A stretch of DNA of 64,000 nucleotides. Origin: Okeania sp. KiyG1. Its GTDB lineage: Bacteria; Cyanobacteriota; Cyanobacteriia; Cyanobacteriales; Microcoleaceae. Location of the stretch: contig NZ_BLZO01000118.1 in assembly GCF_014132355.1 (NCBI RefSeq), positions 1 to 64,000 on the forward strand. Direction: 5' to 3'. Each line of letters starts with the position of its first letter. The stretch's first letter is position 1. The notes under the pieces are model-generated. The model made no database searches. It was given only the letters and a program-made list of their open reading frames with translations, and was not told where the DNA came from. Position numbers and translations under genes: made by a program. Of this stretch, positions 9,669 to 18,475 are shown in pieces.

Positions 9669-10349
9669 ATGATTGAAAATTATTCACTCCAGAAATCTAA
9701 TAATATAAGTCAGGTAAAGCAGATGAAATCAGATACTGAAAAAAAACAACAGGTCGAAACCAGATTTGGGCAAATACCATCAATATTGCTGACAACATTA
9801 CTTTCTATAACAGGATTTGGCCTTGGTTATACTGCAGGTGCGATCGCTCAAGAATATCCAGGATGTTTTCTCCTTGATGAATTTGGCAATAGGAGAGATT
9901 TAACGATATCAGTTTGTGGTCTGTTTCCAGAAGAATTACCAGAGGAGGTATCAACTTCAACTGCAACAGCAGGGTTATATGAAATACCAATTAAAAGTCG
10001 TAGCGGTGGTATTCCTGTAATTGATGTTACTTTTAATGCTAATCAAACTTATGAAATGTTGTTAGATACCGGAGCTAGTGGAACATCTATCACTCAGGAA
10101 ATGGCCAACTCCCTGAAAGTTATACCTAATGATCGGGGAACTGTAATAGTTGCTGATGGCAGAAAAATAGAAAAAGAATATGGAATAGTTGCTTCTATTT
10201 CGGCAGGAGGTTTAGAGTTCAAACAATTTAGAGTTGGTATCTTAGCGCCTGAAGCAAAGTTACCATTACTTGGACAAGACTTCTTTGGTAATTATGATAT
10301 TACAGTTAAAGAAAAAGTAGTAGAGTTAAAGGTACGTTCTAGTAGTTAA
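9669..10349 (+). CDS. Membrane-anchored retropepsin-like aspartic protease
   Basis: A 226-residue protein of the clan AA retropepsin-like type. The N-terminal ~35 residues are polar, followed by one hydrophobic segment (SILLTTLLSITGFGLGYTAG, near residues 38-57), either a membrane anchor or late signal peptide. A linker leads to the protease domain from about residue 103: YEIPIK, IPVIDVTFNANQ, the active-site LLDTGASGTSIT, a flap-like region, and LLGQDFFGNYDITV. A single DTG means it must dimerise. A second copy lies immediately downstream. An alternative start at the inner ATG (9724) is possible. Substrates are unknown. Confidence 0.85.
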   Translation: MIENYSLQKSNNISQVKQMKSDTEKKQQVETRFGQIPSILLTTLLSITGFGLGYTAGAIAQEYPGCFLLDEFGNRRDLTISVCGLFPEELPEEVSTSTATAGLYEIPIKSRSGGIPVIDVTFNANQTYEMLLDTGASGTSITQEMANSLKVIPNDRGTVIVADGRKIEKEYGIVASISAGGLEFKQFRVGILAPEAKLPLLGQDFFGNYDITVKEKVVELKVRSSS

Positions 10350-10574
10350 AAGCATCATATTTATAAAAAATTTTATGTGAGGCTCACAGAATAAGGAGTC
10401 AGGAGTGAGGAGAAAATCATGGTGGTCAATTAAGAGTCAATAATTAGGAGTAATATCATGTCCGGTAGCATCGGTATTGTATAGATAAGGTAAGGAAGAA
10501 GGAAGAAGGAAGAACCTTACTTAATATGTAGATATTTCCCTAACTTTTCTTGTAATAAAAATCAGGTAAAGCAA
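10350..10574. other. Intergenic between protease copies, with partial MITE D end
   Basis: Contains tatcatgtccggtagcatcggt near 10454, the left end of the TATCATGTCCG repeat family without a readable right end, and a gaaggaa tract at 10494-10515. Homology to the upstream region of the first copy begins at atcaggtaaagca (10561). Confidence 0.6.
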
Positions 10575-10858
10575 ATGAAATCAGATACTGAAAAAACAAC
10601 AGGTCGAAACCAGATTTGGGCAAATACCATCAATATTGCTGACAACATTACTTTCTATAACAGGATTTGGCCTTGGTTATACTGCAGTTGCGATCGCTCA
10701 AGAATATCCAGGATGTTTTCTGCTTGATGAATTTGGAAATAGGAGAGATTTAACAATATCAGTTTGTGGTCTGTTTCCAGAAGAATTACCAGAAGAAGTA
10801 TCAACTTCGAGTACCGCAGAAGGAATATACGAAATTCCGATTAAAAGTCGTCGGGGTG

Positions 10859-12201
10859 ATTAACTGTTGAATAAAAATTGTAGAAAGTAGTTGCTATTTG
10901 TATAAAAGTGCTTTAATATTAAACAGGTAACTAAAGCTTAGGAAATAATTCAGGTGAATGCGACTTGTTGATAGACATATTATTAACCGAACACATAACT
11001 TTTGGGCTTGTTGTGATGAGTTAGCCTTTAAGTCGAAAAACTTGTATAACTTAGCTAATTATTACTGTCGTCAACATTTTTTCTGTACTGGTCATAGTCT
11101 GGATTTAACTAAACTGTACCACACCACCAAAGATAGCGATGCCTATAGAGCATTACCAACTAAAGTATCAAAACAAATAATCAAATGCTTGGTGGCAACT
11201 TGGCGTGGTTATTTTCAGGCAATCAAAGAATGGTCAAAACATCCAGGGAAGTTTTTAGGTAAACCTAAAATACCAAAGTATAAGGACAAAACCAAAGGTC
11301 GAAATGTAGTCATATATTCAAAGGAATCAGTCTATAGAGCAAGTTTAAAAGATGGTATTTGTCACTTATCAATGAGTGAAATCAAAATACCTGTAATTGT
11401 AGAAACTGTAATCGAAGTCAGGATAGTACCTGCTACTAGCTGCTATATAATTGAAGTAGTGTATGAAAAAGCTCTTCAGCCACAAATACACTCAACATAT
11501 ATAGCCGGAATAGACTTAGGGATTGACCGATTAGTAGCTCTATCTACAAATAAGCCTGGTGTCAAACCACTGCTGATTAACGGGAAGCCACTAAAAAGCG
11601 TCAATCAATTATATAACAAGCGTAAAGCTAAGTACCAAAGTCATCTCAAAGGCAACAGAAAAACCAGTCGTAAGATTGAAGCATTAAGTTATCATAGAAA
11701 TCGTTTTGTCGAGAATTATCTGCATAACACCAGTAAGTTAGTGGTTGAGTATTTAACCACAAATAATGTTGGTACTGTAGTCATAGGAAAAAATGATAAT
11801 TGGAAACAAGGTGCAAACATCGGCAAAAAAAACAACCAAAATTTTACTCAAATACCTCACTATAAGTTAATTCAACAGATAACTTATAAGTGTCAACTGG
11901 TTGGGATAAAAGTCATTGAAACCGAAGAAAGTTACACCAGTAAGACATCTGCTATTGACCTAGAAAAACCAATATACCATGAAAACTATGTAGGCAAGCG
12001 AGTCAAACGTGGCTTATTCAGAAGTGCAAAAGGTAAAGTAATTAATGCCGACGTGAATGGTAGTCTTCAGATAATTAGAAAGAAATTCCCAGGGGCATTT
12101 ACTGCCGAGGGAATAGTGAGCTGTGCCGTACAGCCAGTATTGGTTAATCCAATATCAAGATAAAAGCTGTTTCATTTTTCTACAGTTTTTTTCGTACGGT
12201 G
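10859..12201 (+). mobile_element. tnpB-only insertion sequence in the second protease
   Basis: Comparison with the first protease copy sets the limits: the target reads gtcgtcgg|ggtg on the left and ggtg|gtactcct on the right, so ggtg occurs at both ends and the exact edge can slide by four bases. There are no terminal inverted repeats and no tnpA or serine recombinase, as in stand-alone tnpB elements moved in trans. Only about 38 bases follow the tnpB stop, so any guide (omega) RNA must overlap the end of the coding sequence. Confidence 0.75.
10958..12163 (+). CDS. TnpB-family RNA-guided nuclease, zinc-finger-less variant
   Basis: A 401-residue TnpB/OrfB-like protein. N-terminal helical part: NFWACCDELAFKSKNLYNLA. 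The RuvC-I motif is AGIDLGIDRLVALS with the first catalytic Asp. The expected RuvC-II Glu position (normally VVIEDL) reads VVIGKNDNWKQG, so that Glu is absent there. A candidate replacement is in VIETEESYTSKTSAID. RuvC-III is NADVNGSLQI with Asp. The usual CxxC...CxxC zinc finger between them is missing. TnpB subgroups with displaced RuvC-II glutamate are known, so it may be active. The reading frame is intact. Confidence 0.88.
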   Translation: MRLVDRHIINRTHNFWACCDELAFKSKNLYNLANYYCRQHFFCTGHSLDLTKLYHTTKDSDAYRALPTKVSKQIIKCLVATWRGYFQAIKEWSKHPGKFLGKPKIPKYKDKTKGRNVVIYSKESVYRASLKDGICHLSMSEIKIPVIVETVIEVRIVPATSCYIIEVVYEKALQPQIHSTYIAGIDLGIDRLVALSTNKPGVKPLLINGKPLKSVNQLYNKRKAKYQSHLKGNRKTSRKIEALSYHRNRFVENYLHNTSKLVVEYLTTNNVGTVVIGKNDNWKQGANIGKKNNQNFTQIPHYKLIQQITYKCQLVGIKVIETEESYTSKTSAIDLEKPIYHENYVGKRVKRGLFRSAKGKVINADVNGSLQIIRKKFPGAFTAEGIVSCAVQPVLVNPISR

Positions 12202-12542
12202 GTACTCCTGTAATTGATGTTACTTTTAATGGTAATCAAACTTATGAAATGATACTAGATACTGGTGCTAGTTCTACTTTAATTACTCAAGAAATGGCAA
12301 CAGCTTTGAACATTTTGCCTTTTGGGCAAGGAACTTTTACTTTAGCTGATGGTAAAAGTGTAGAACTAGGAGTTGCTATTGTCGGTTCTGTTTCTGCTGG
12401 AGGTTTAACAATTAACCAGTTGAAAGTTGCTATTGCTCCTGAAGAGAAGGAAAGGGGTTTGTTAGGACAAAACTTTTTTGGTAATTATGATATGACAATT
12501 AAAGAAAATGTAGTGGAGTTGCGGGCACGTTCTAGTAGTTAA

Positions 12543-13115
12543 TTTCATATCTGGTTGCATTAGAGTGTGGGGAGTAGGGGAGTAGGGGAGTAGGGGAGTA
12601 GGGGAGTAGGGAGATTGAAGTAATTATAGAATTATCAACATATATTATATAGAATCCCTGATCGTATCTTTATACGCGGTATGTGCTTTTGGCAGAAGTC
12701 CGACCCGACGACTGAGGAGTGAAGAGCGAAATTCAGGAACGAGAATAGGGGAGGCAAGCATATGCGACTCCGCGACGACGTTAGTCGCACTTGGTAGCAA
12801 CCCTAGCAAGTTGAAATTTGCTTCCATCTCCTCACACTCCCCACATTCCCCTCCTGGGAGGGGTTAGGGGTGGGTCCCCACACTCCCCACACTCTCCCTA
12901 TATTTTTAAATAGATCCACTCAGGGGTTCTATATCAGGAGGGAAGAAGAGGGAGTTTTAAGGTATAAGAAGGAGAAAGTTTTTTTGATCGCTTAATTTCA
13001 CAGGATTATCGTACAGAAATTATCAATTACTCCCCTCCTGGGAGGGGTTAGGGGTGGGTTCCCTATTCCCTATTCCCTATTCCCTATTCCCTATTCCCTC
13101 TTTTGGAGGAGATGT
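12543..13115. other. Intergenic, low-complexity blocks
   Basis: No gene. 12570-12612 is a tandem (ggggagta)n tract, 12830-12890 and 13030-13060 hold cccctcctgggaggggttag, a strong short palindrome seen elsewhere (35495, 53975), and 13061-13100 is (ttccctat)n. The trpD end is preceded by ggagatgtctaa, a phrase also at 49453. Confidence 0.55.
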
Positions 13116-14183
13116 CTAATGATTTAAGAATTGAACTAACTGCTCTAATTTCAACCAAGCTGCCCCACTCTGGAGAATATCTTTAGCTTTAGCAATACCT
13201 TCTGCATGAGCTTCTAGTGGTACAACACCTGCTACTTGTAGCGCTAGGGAACTATTCAGAGCAACGATATCTGTTTGTGCAGAAGTGCCTTTACCTTGGA
13301 GAACATTCTGTAAAATTTCAGCATTTTTTTCTACTTCCCCACCCTGTAAGGCACTTATGGGAGCAAAATTTAATCCTAAATCTTGGGGGTTAACGGTTGT
13401 CATTCGCACCTCACCATTAGATAAAATAGCCAGATCGGTAATATCGCCCAAACCAGCTTCATCTAGTTTTTCTCTACCGTGCAGCACGATCGCCGATCCT
13501 ACCCCCAATATTCCTAAAGCTTGAGCTATCGTTTCTATTAGATGGGAATTGAACACTCCTATGACTTGACCTTGAGGACCCAAAGGGTTAACTAAAGGAC
13601 CTAAAAGATTAAACACAGTTCGTACTTTTAAAGTGCGACGTAGAGGAACTACAGATTTCATTGCTGGGTGCCAACCTGGTGCAAATAGAAAAGTAACTCC
13701 TACTTCAGACAAAGCAGATATTACTTTTTCTGTGGGAGCACTCAAACGTATTCCTAATGCTTCTAATACATCAGCAGAACCAACTTTACCAGAAGCAGAA
13801 CGGTTTCCATGTTTAGCTACTGGTACTCCGGCCGCAGCTACGACAAAGGCAACAGCAGTAGAAATATTGAATGTTGAAGCTCCATCTCCACCAGTACCGC
13901 AAGTATCAATGACTGGATATTTAGAGTCTGTGATGGGAACGGAGCGATCGCCATTTTCTTTTGTCAGAGATAAAGATTTTAATACTGTTGCCATACCTGC
14001 TAATTCTTCAGCAGATATACCTTTAGCTTGTAAGGCAGCTAAAATTGCTCCTGATAGAACGGGTGGAATTTCTTCTTGTAGCCATCCTTGCATTAAATTA
14101 GATGCTTGAGATGAAGATAAAGATTGGCCATCAAGTAACTGCTGTAATAAACTCGGCCATTCATTAGTAGAAGAATTAATCAT
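13116..14183 (-). CDS. trpD: Anthranilate phosphoribosyltransferase
   Basis: Second step of tryptophan synthesis: transfers phosphoribose from PRPP to anthranilate. The chosen start at 14183 ([20 protein letters not shown]) gives 355 residues, the family length; the frame is open to 14309 but the 42 extra residues are Cys-rich and unlike the family. The glycosyltransferase fold shows the helical N-terminal domain ([16 protein letters not shown]), the PRPP loop [40 protein letters not shown], and [13 protein letters not shown]. The gene stands alone, as trp genes often do in cyanobacteria. Confidence 0.96.
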   Translation of the reverse strand: MINSSTNEWPSLLQQLLDGQSLSSSQASNLMQGWLQEEIPPVLSGAILAALQAKGISAEELAGMATVLKSLSLTKENGDRSVPITDSKYPVIDTCGTGGDGASTFNISTAVAFVVAAAGVPVAKHGNRSASGKVGSADVLEALGIRLSAPTEKVISALSEVGVTFLFAPGWHPAMKSVVPLRRTLKVRTVFNLLGPLVNPLGPQGQVIGVFNSHLIETIAQALGILGVGSAIVLHGREKLDEAGLGDITDLAILSNGEVRMTTVNPQDLGLNFAPISALQGGEVEKNAEILQNVLQGKGTSAQTDIVALNSSLALQVAGVVPLEAHAEGIAKAKDILQSGAAWLKLEQLVQFLNH

Positions 14184-15082
14184 TGGTGTATCTTGTTGGT
14201 TTTGAGCAATATTACCAGTGCAACATTTAACCTTATCAAATCTATTCATCACTGAACATCTTTGACAATAGTATGGCATTACCGTAACAGTAAAGGCTGT
14301 TGCCTGCAAAGCTAATCCTTAAAGAACTAGCGCGTCCGAGGCCTTTCTTCTCCTTTGAAGAAAGAAGAATCGTTTTCAGAAGGGTAGTGCTGGTATCCGA
14401 GCTAACTTCGCCTGGCAGCTAAAATCTACCGAACTGTTTCCAAAAGGCATTGTTTCCTATATCTTACCAGATTTAAGTTGTTTTTTGAGATTTTGAACGC
14501 TCAAAAATCAAAGAAATGGATAGGTTTAACAAGGTTTTTGGTTAATAGTTGCGTCTCATAGTTAAAAGTAAATATATATTTTTCCACTATCTGATTATCC
14601 TATGTCTATCCCGTATATATATCAAAAGAATATTTTCCACAACCAAACATAAGTCTATTAAAAAAAGCCAAAAGTCAAGTACATGAATTTCTAACCTTCT
14701 CTGGAGTGATTTTATTTTTGGCGTTGGTGATTTGAGGTATGATATCCTGTCCAGATAAGAGCGCGAAAAAAAACTTTCTCCTTCTACTCCTGTTTTTTCT
14801 TCTTTCTTTCCTCCTGACTCCTGTACGGGCGTTAACGATAGTTATGCGAAGCAAACGGCCGTTTGCTTGCGCATACTTCGTAACGCCCCTACTACCTGAC
14901 TCCTAAATAATTAAGATTAATATCATAAACTAATTCACCAATAATGGTCACGTCTTCAAGCCAAAGAGTTAGAAATATGTCAATATATATAATAGCTAAG
15001 AGGGTGTAGTAATTCAATAATAAACTTCTTCGGTAGGTAAAAATAGTTACATACAAGGATAAATCTGGAACGGGAAAATTGA
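14184..15082. other. Long intergenic region trpD-sensor kinase
   Basis: Almost 900 bases without a convincing gene, between divergent genes, so it should hold both promoters. It contains a fragment like a family A MITE end (ggcgttggtgatttgaggta, 14719), a ttctttc-rich tract at 14775-14820 and the long palindrome at 14827-14888. Confidence 0.5.
14827..14888. repeat. 62-bp imperfect palindrome
   Basis: gggcgtta pairs with taacgccc at the two ends. The core tatgcgaagcaaacg pairs with cgtttgcttgcgcata with one bulged base around a central gc. The core is built from two back-to-back copies of the gtttgcgnag-type motif dispersed in this genome. It could form a long cruciform or RNA hairpin. No T tract follows. 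Confidence 0.75.
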
Positions 15083-18076
15083 ATGATTAATCGTCAGAAA
15101 AGTCAAGAGACATTACAGCAAATGGAAGATAAGTATCTCAGTATATTTGAGAATAAAGTTGTAGGTATTTACCAAACAACACTTGAAGGACGTTACATCA
15201 GCGCTAACGCTACACTAGCTCGTATCTATGGTTATGACTCTTCTACAGAAATGATTGCTGCTTTGGCAGATATTAAAAGTCAACTTTATGTAAATTCTCA
15301 GCGACGTGACGAATTTGTTGAGGTTTTACGAGAAAAAGGAGAAGTTTCTGAATTTGAATCCCAGATTTATCGCAGAGATGGTACAATAATTTGGATTTCT
15401 GAAAATGCCTGGGTAGTTCGAGATCGCCAGGAAAATTTTTTATATTATGAAGGGTTTGTTGAAGATATTACTAGGCGTAAACAAACAGAAGCTGCTTTGC
15501 AAGAAAGCGAAGAAAGACAAAGATTATTAATAGAAAGTATTCAAGATTATGCCTTATTTATGTTGGACTCGGACGGATATATAGTAAGCTGGAACCCTGG
15601 AGCCGAACATATTTATCAATATCAATCAGAGCAAGTTATTGGTAGACATTTCTCTACTTTTTATACTCAAAAAGATATTAAAAATAACCTACCAGAGCAA
15701 GAGTTAAAAATTGCAAGAGAACAAGGTAAATTTTCTGTCGAAAAAATCTGTCTGAGGCAAAACCAAACGCAATTCTGGGCTAATGTAATTACAACAGCTT
15801 TGTATGATGATAACCAACAATTACGGGGTTTTTCTCAAGTCACAAGAAATATTACTGAAAGTAAACAAGCTATGGCTATTCAAACAGGATTAATTGCTAC
15901 GATACAAGCTTCAGAAAAAAAGTTTCGCGATTTATATGAATCCACTCAAGATGCGGTTTTATTCATAAATGAACTAGGTTTTATTGATTGTAACTTTGCT
16001 GCTTTAAAATTATTTGGCTGTACTAATAAATCAGAGTTGTGTGGAAAGCAACCTTGGGAATTTAGCCCGACAAAGCAGTCTGAAAAAGAAGATTCAAGTA
16101 TGATATTTAAACGTTATTTAGAAATAGCATTACAAAGAGGTATAAGTCGTTTTAATTGGCGATATAAACGTTTAGATGGTTCTGAATTTCCGGCAGAAGT
16201 TTTCTTAAGTTCTATGAAGTTTGATGGTAGAAGTGGTTGGCAAGCAGTAGTTTTAGATATTAGCAATAGGGTGTTAAAAGAAAAAACACTAAAGCAGGCA
16301 AATGAGGAGTTAGAAAAGAGGGTAGAAAAACGAACATTTGAGCTACAGGAAGTAGTTGGGCGATTACAGAAAGAGATATTTGAACGTCAACAAATAGAAG
16401 CAAAGTTACGGTTATCGGAGGAAAAGTTCTCAAAAGCATTTCGTTGTAGTCCCAACCCGATCAGTATTACTACTTTTGAGAATGGGCGGTTTATCGAAGT
16501 AAATGATGGCTTTTTGGAGATAATGGGTTATTGCCGTGAAGAAATAATTGGCTTTACTGCAGAAGAGTTGAAGATATGGGTATATCCAGAAACAAGAACC
16601 GAATTTATGCAGAATTTACAACGGCAAGGAATTGTGAAAAATCAGGAATACCAGTTCAGAGTTAAATCTGGTGCCATTAGAGTATGGTTGTTGTCTGCAG
16701 AGATTATTGATATTGGTAATGAGCTTTGTGTGTTAGCAGTTATTACAGATATTACTGAACGCAAACGTGCAGAAGAAGCTTTATACGAAAGTCAAAGAAA
16801 ATTAGCTACTTTAGTGAGTAATTTACCAGGTATGGCTTATCGTTTTCGTAACGATCCACATAGAAGTGTGGAATTTGTAAGTGATGGCTGTTACTCATTA
16901 ACTGGTTACCAAGCAAAAGAATTTTTTGGTTCGCAGAAAGTATTTTTATCACAATTAATTCATCGAGAAGATCGGCAACGTTTATGGAATGCTATACGGT
17001 TTGCTATACAGGAAAATAGACATTATCAAGTTGTTTATAGAATTACTACTAAGGCTGGAGCAATTAAATGGGTTTGGGAACAGGGAATAGGGGTGTTTTT
17101 AGAGCCAGGAAAATTAATAGCTTTAGAAGGTTTTATTACAGATATTACTGAGAATAAAAATGCAGAAGTAGCACTAAAGCAATCTCAAAATGAGTTAAGA
17201 CAACAAAAGCAAAAATTAGAAAATACTTTGCAAGAACTGAATGAAGCGGAGACGACTTTAACTAATGCTGAAAAGATGTCTAGTTTGGGTCAGTTAATAG
17301 CAGGAATTGCTCATGAAATTAAGAATCCTATAACTTCTGTTTATGGAAATATAGTGCATTTGAATCATTATGTTCAAGACATGATGAATTTACTAAATCT
17401 TTATCAAGGATATTGTACTAACCCACCAGATTACATTAAAAAAGAATTTGAGGAGATAGATCTTGATTTTATGAGGGATGATTTGCCCAAGGTAATATCA
17501 GCAATGCAAATGGGGGCAGAAAGAATTCGTGATATTGTGAGTTCTCTACGCAATTTCTCTCGTAAAGATGATGTGAAAAAAACTCTGATGAGTTTTCACG
17601 ATGGTATTAATGGTACTTTAGTAATTCTCCAAAATCGTTTGAAAGGTCGTGGGAAAAAACCTGAAATTAAAGTTAATAAGGTGTATGGAGATTTGCCTTT
17701 AGTAGAATGTTATGTGGGTATGATCAATCAGGTATTTATGAATTTAATTGGTAATGCTATTGATGCTTTAGAAGAGGCTTTTGATAATTCTAATTGCCTA
17801 GATAAAACTCCTACTATTACCATTAAAACAGAAGCTACATTCGACAAAGTTACAGTTAATATTATAGATAATGGTTTAGGTATGGATGAGGAAGTTAAGA
17901 AGCGTTTATTTGAGCGATTTTTTACTACTAAACCGGCAGGGAAAGGTACTGGTTTAGGTTTGTCTATTAGTTATCAAATTGTTGTGGAAAAACACAAGGG
18001 AAAGTTGACTTGTATTTCTGCTCCTGGTGAAGGAGCAGAGTTTATAATTGAAATTCCCATTACACAACCAGAATAA
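15083..18076 (+). CDS. Multi-PAS sensor histidine kinase
   Basis: A 997-residue soluble kinase with no membrane segment or signal peptide. About five PAS domains follow each other, roughly at residues 15-135, 145-265, 275-395, 445-565 and 575-695, each ending in the PAC-type phrase FVEDITRRK, VTRNITESK, VVLDISNRV, VITDITERK or FITDITENK. Coiled coils lie near 397-445 and 695-735. The dimerisation domain has SSLGQLIAGIAHEIKNPI with phospho-acceptor His744. The ATPase domain has NLIGNAIDAL, IDNGLGMDEEV and GKGTGLGLSISYQI. No receiver or response regulator is adjacent, so its partner lies elsewhere. No Cys or His chromophore site is evident; the ligand is unknown. Confidence 0.93.
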   Translation: MINRQKSQETLQQMEDKYLSIFENKVVGIYQTTLEGRYISANATLARIYGYDSSTEMIAALADIKSQLYVNSQRRDEFVEVLREKGEVSEFESQIYRRDGTIIWISENAWVVRDRQENFLYYEGFVEDITRRKQTEAALQESEERQRLLIESIQDYALFMLDSDGYIVSWNPGAEHIYQYQSEQVIGRHFSTFYTQKDIKNNLPEQELKIAREQGKFSVEKICLRQNQTQFWANVITTALYDDNQQLRGFSQVTRNITESKQAMAIQTGLIATIQASEKKFRDLYESTQDAVLFINELGFIDCNFAALKLFGCTNKSELCGKQPWEFSPTKQSEKEDSSMIFKRYLEIALQRGISRFNWRYKRLDGSEFPAEVFLSSMKFDGRSGWQAVVLDISNRVLKEKTLKQANEELEKRVEKRTFELQEVVGRLQKEIFERQQIEAKLRLSEEKFSKAFRCSPNPISITTFENGRFIEVNDGFLEIMGYCREEIIGFTAEELKIWVYPETRTEFMQNLQRQGIVKNQEYQFRVKSGAIRVWLLSAEIIDIGNELCVLAVITDITERKRAEEALYESQRKLATLVSNLPGMAYRFRNDPHRSVEFVSDGCYSLTGYQAKEFFGSQKVFLSQLIHREDRQRLWNAIRFAIQENRHYQVVYRITTKAGAIKWVWEQGIGVFLEPGKLIALEGFITDITENKNAEVALKQSQNELRQQKQKLENTLQELNEAETTLTNAEKMSSLGQLIAGIAHEIKNPITSVYGNIVHLNHYVQDMMNLLNLYQGYCTNPPDYIKKEFEEIDLDFMRDDLPKVISAMQMGAERIRDIVSSLRNFSRKDDVKKTLMSFHDGINGTLVILQNRLKGRGKKPEIKVNKVYGDLPLVECYVGMINQVFMNLIGNAIDALEEAFDNSNCLDKTPTITIKTEATFDKVTVNIIDNGLGMDEEVKKRLFERFFTTKPAGKGTGLGLSISYQIVVEKHKGKLTCISAPGEGAEFIIEIPITQPE

Positions 18077-18475
18077 AGAAGGAAGAAGGAAGAAGGAAGA
18101 AGGAAGAAGGAAGAAGGAAGAAGGAAGAAGGAAGAAGGAAAAGTCATACTTGATCTGAGTTTTAAATTTTTGAACTATTCTAACCTTACCTTCGACTATT
18201 AACTATATGCAAGATTTCAATGATTAAGTAATTATTAGGATTCAATAACGTTTTCAACGATTATTAGCCAGTGATTGTATATTATTCTTAATGTTTAATA
18301 CTCCCCCACTTCCCTACTCCCAACTATTGAATAAGTATTCAACCAGATTTGGTATTATCAAAATAATTGAGTCTAAAGCCCCACCTTTTAAGGCGAAATA
18401 TTTTTGGAGGCTTGCTCAATCAAATCCCCGTTACAAAAATAACTTCTGAGTTCTGAGTTCTGAATTCTGAGTTCG
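18077..18475. other. Intergenic between convergent genes, gaaggaa tract
   Basis: 18076-18139 is a (gaaggaa)n tract directly after the kinase stop. Similar purine tracts follow pilC (50656-50757) and, inverted, dnaK (41262-41322). 18440-18472 is a short ttctga tandem repeat. No gene seen. Confidence 0.6.

Larger units (their letters stand above)
10575..12542 (+). pseudogene. Second aspartic protease copy, frameshifted and split by a tnpB element
   Basis: From 10561 the DNA is a near copy of the first protease gene. ATG AAA TCA GAT (10575) is followed by a run of six A where copy 1 has eight, shifting the frame; the frame is regained only from an internal start at 10636. The copy runs to IPIKSRRGD at about 10858, where the tnpB element begins. 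It resumes at GGTPVIDVTFNGNQ (from about 12198) and runs through LDTGASSTLIT and GQNFFGNYDMTI to the stop at 12542. The frame open from 12123 is partly element-derived. The catalytic half is well conserved, so inactivation looks recent. Confidence 0.88.

Noticed and set aside
14184-14309. 42-codon extension of TrpD
   Set aside because: Anthranilate phosphoribosyltransferases are about 340-355 residues; the extra Cys-rich residues do not match and ATG 14183 fits.
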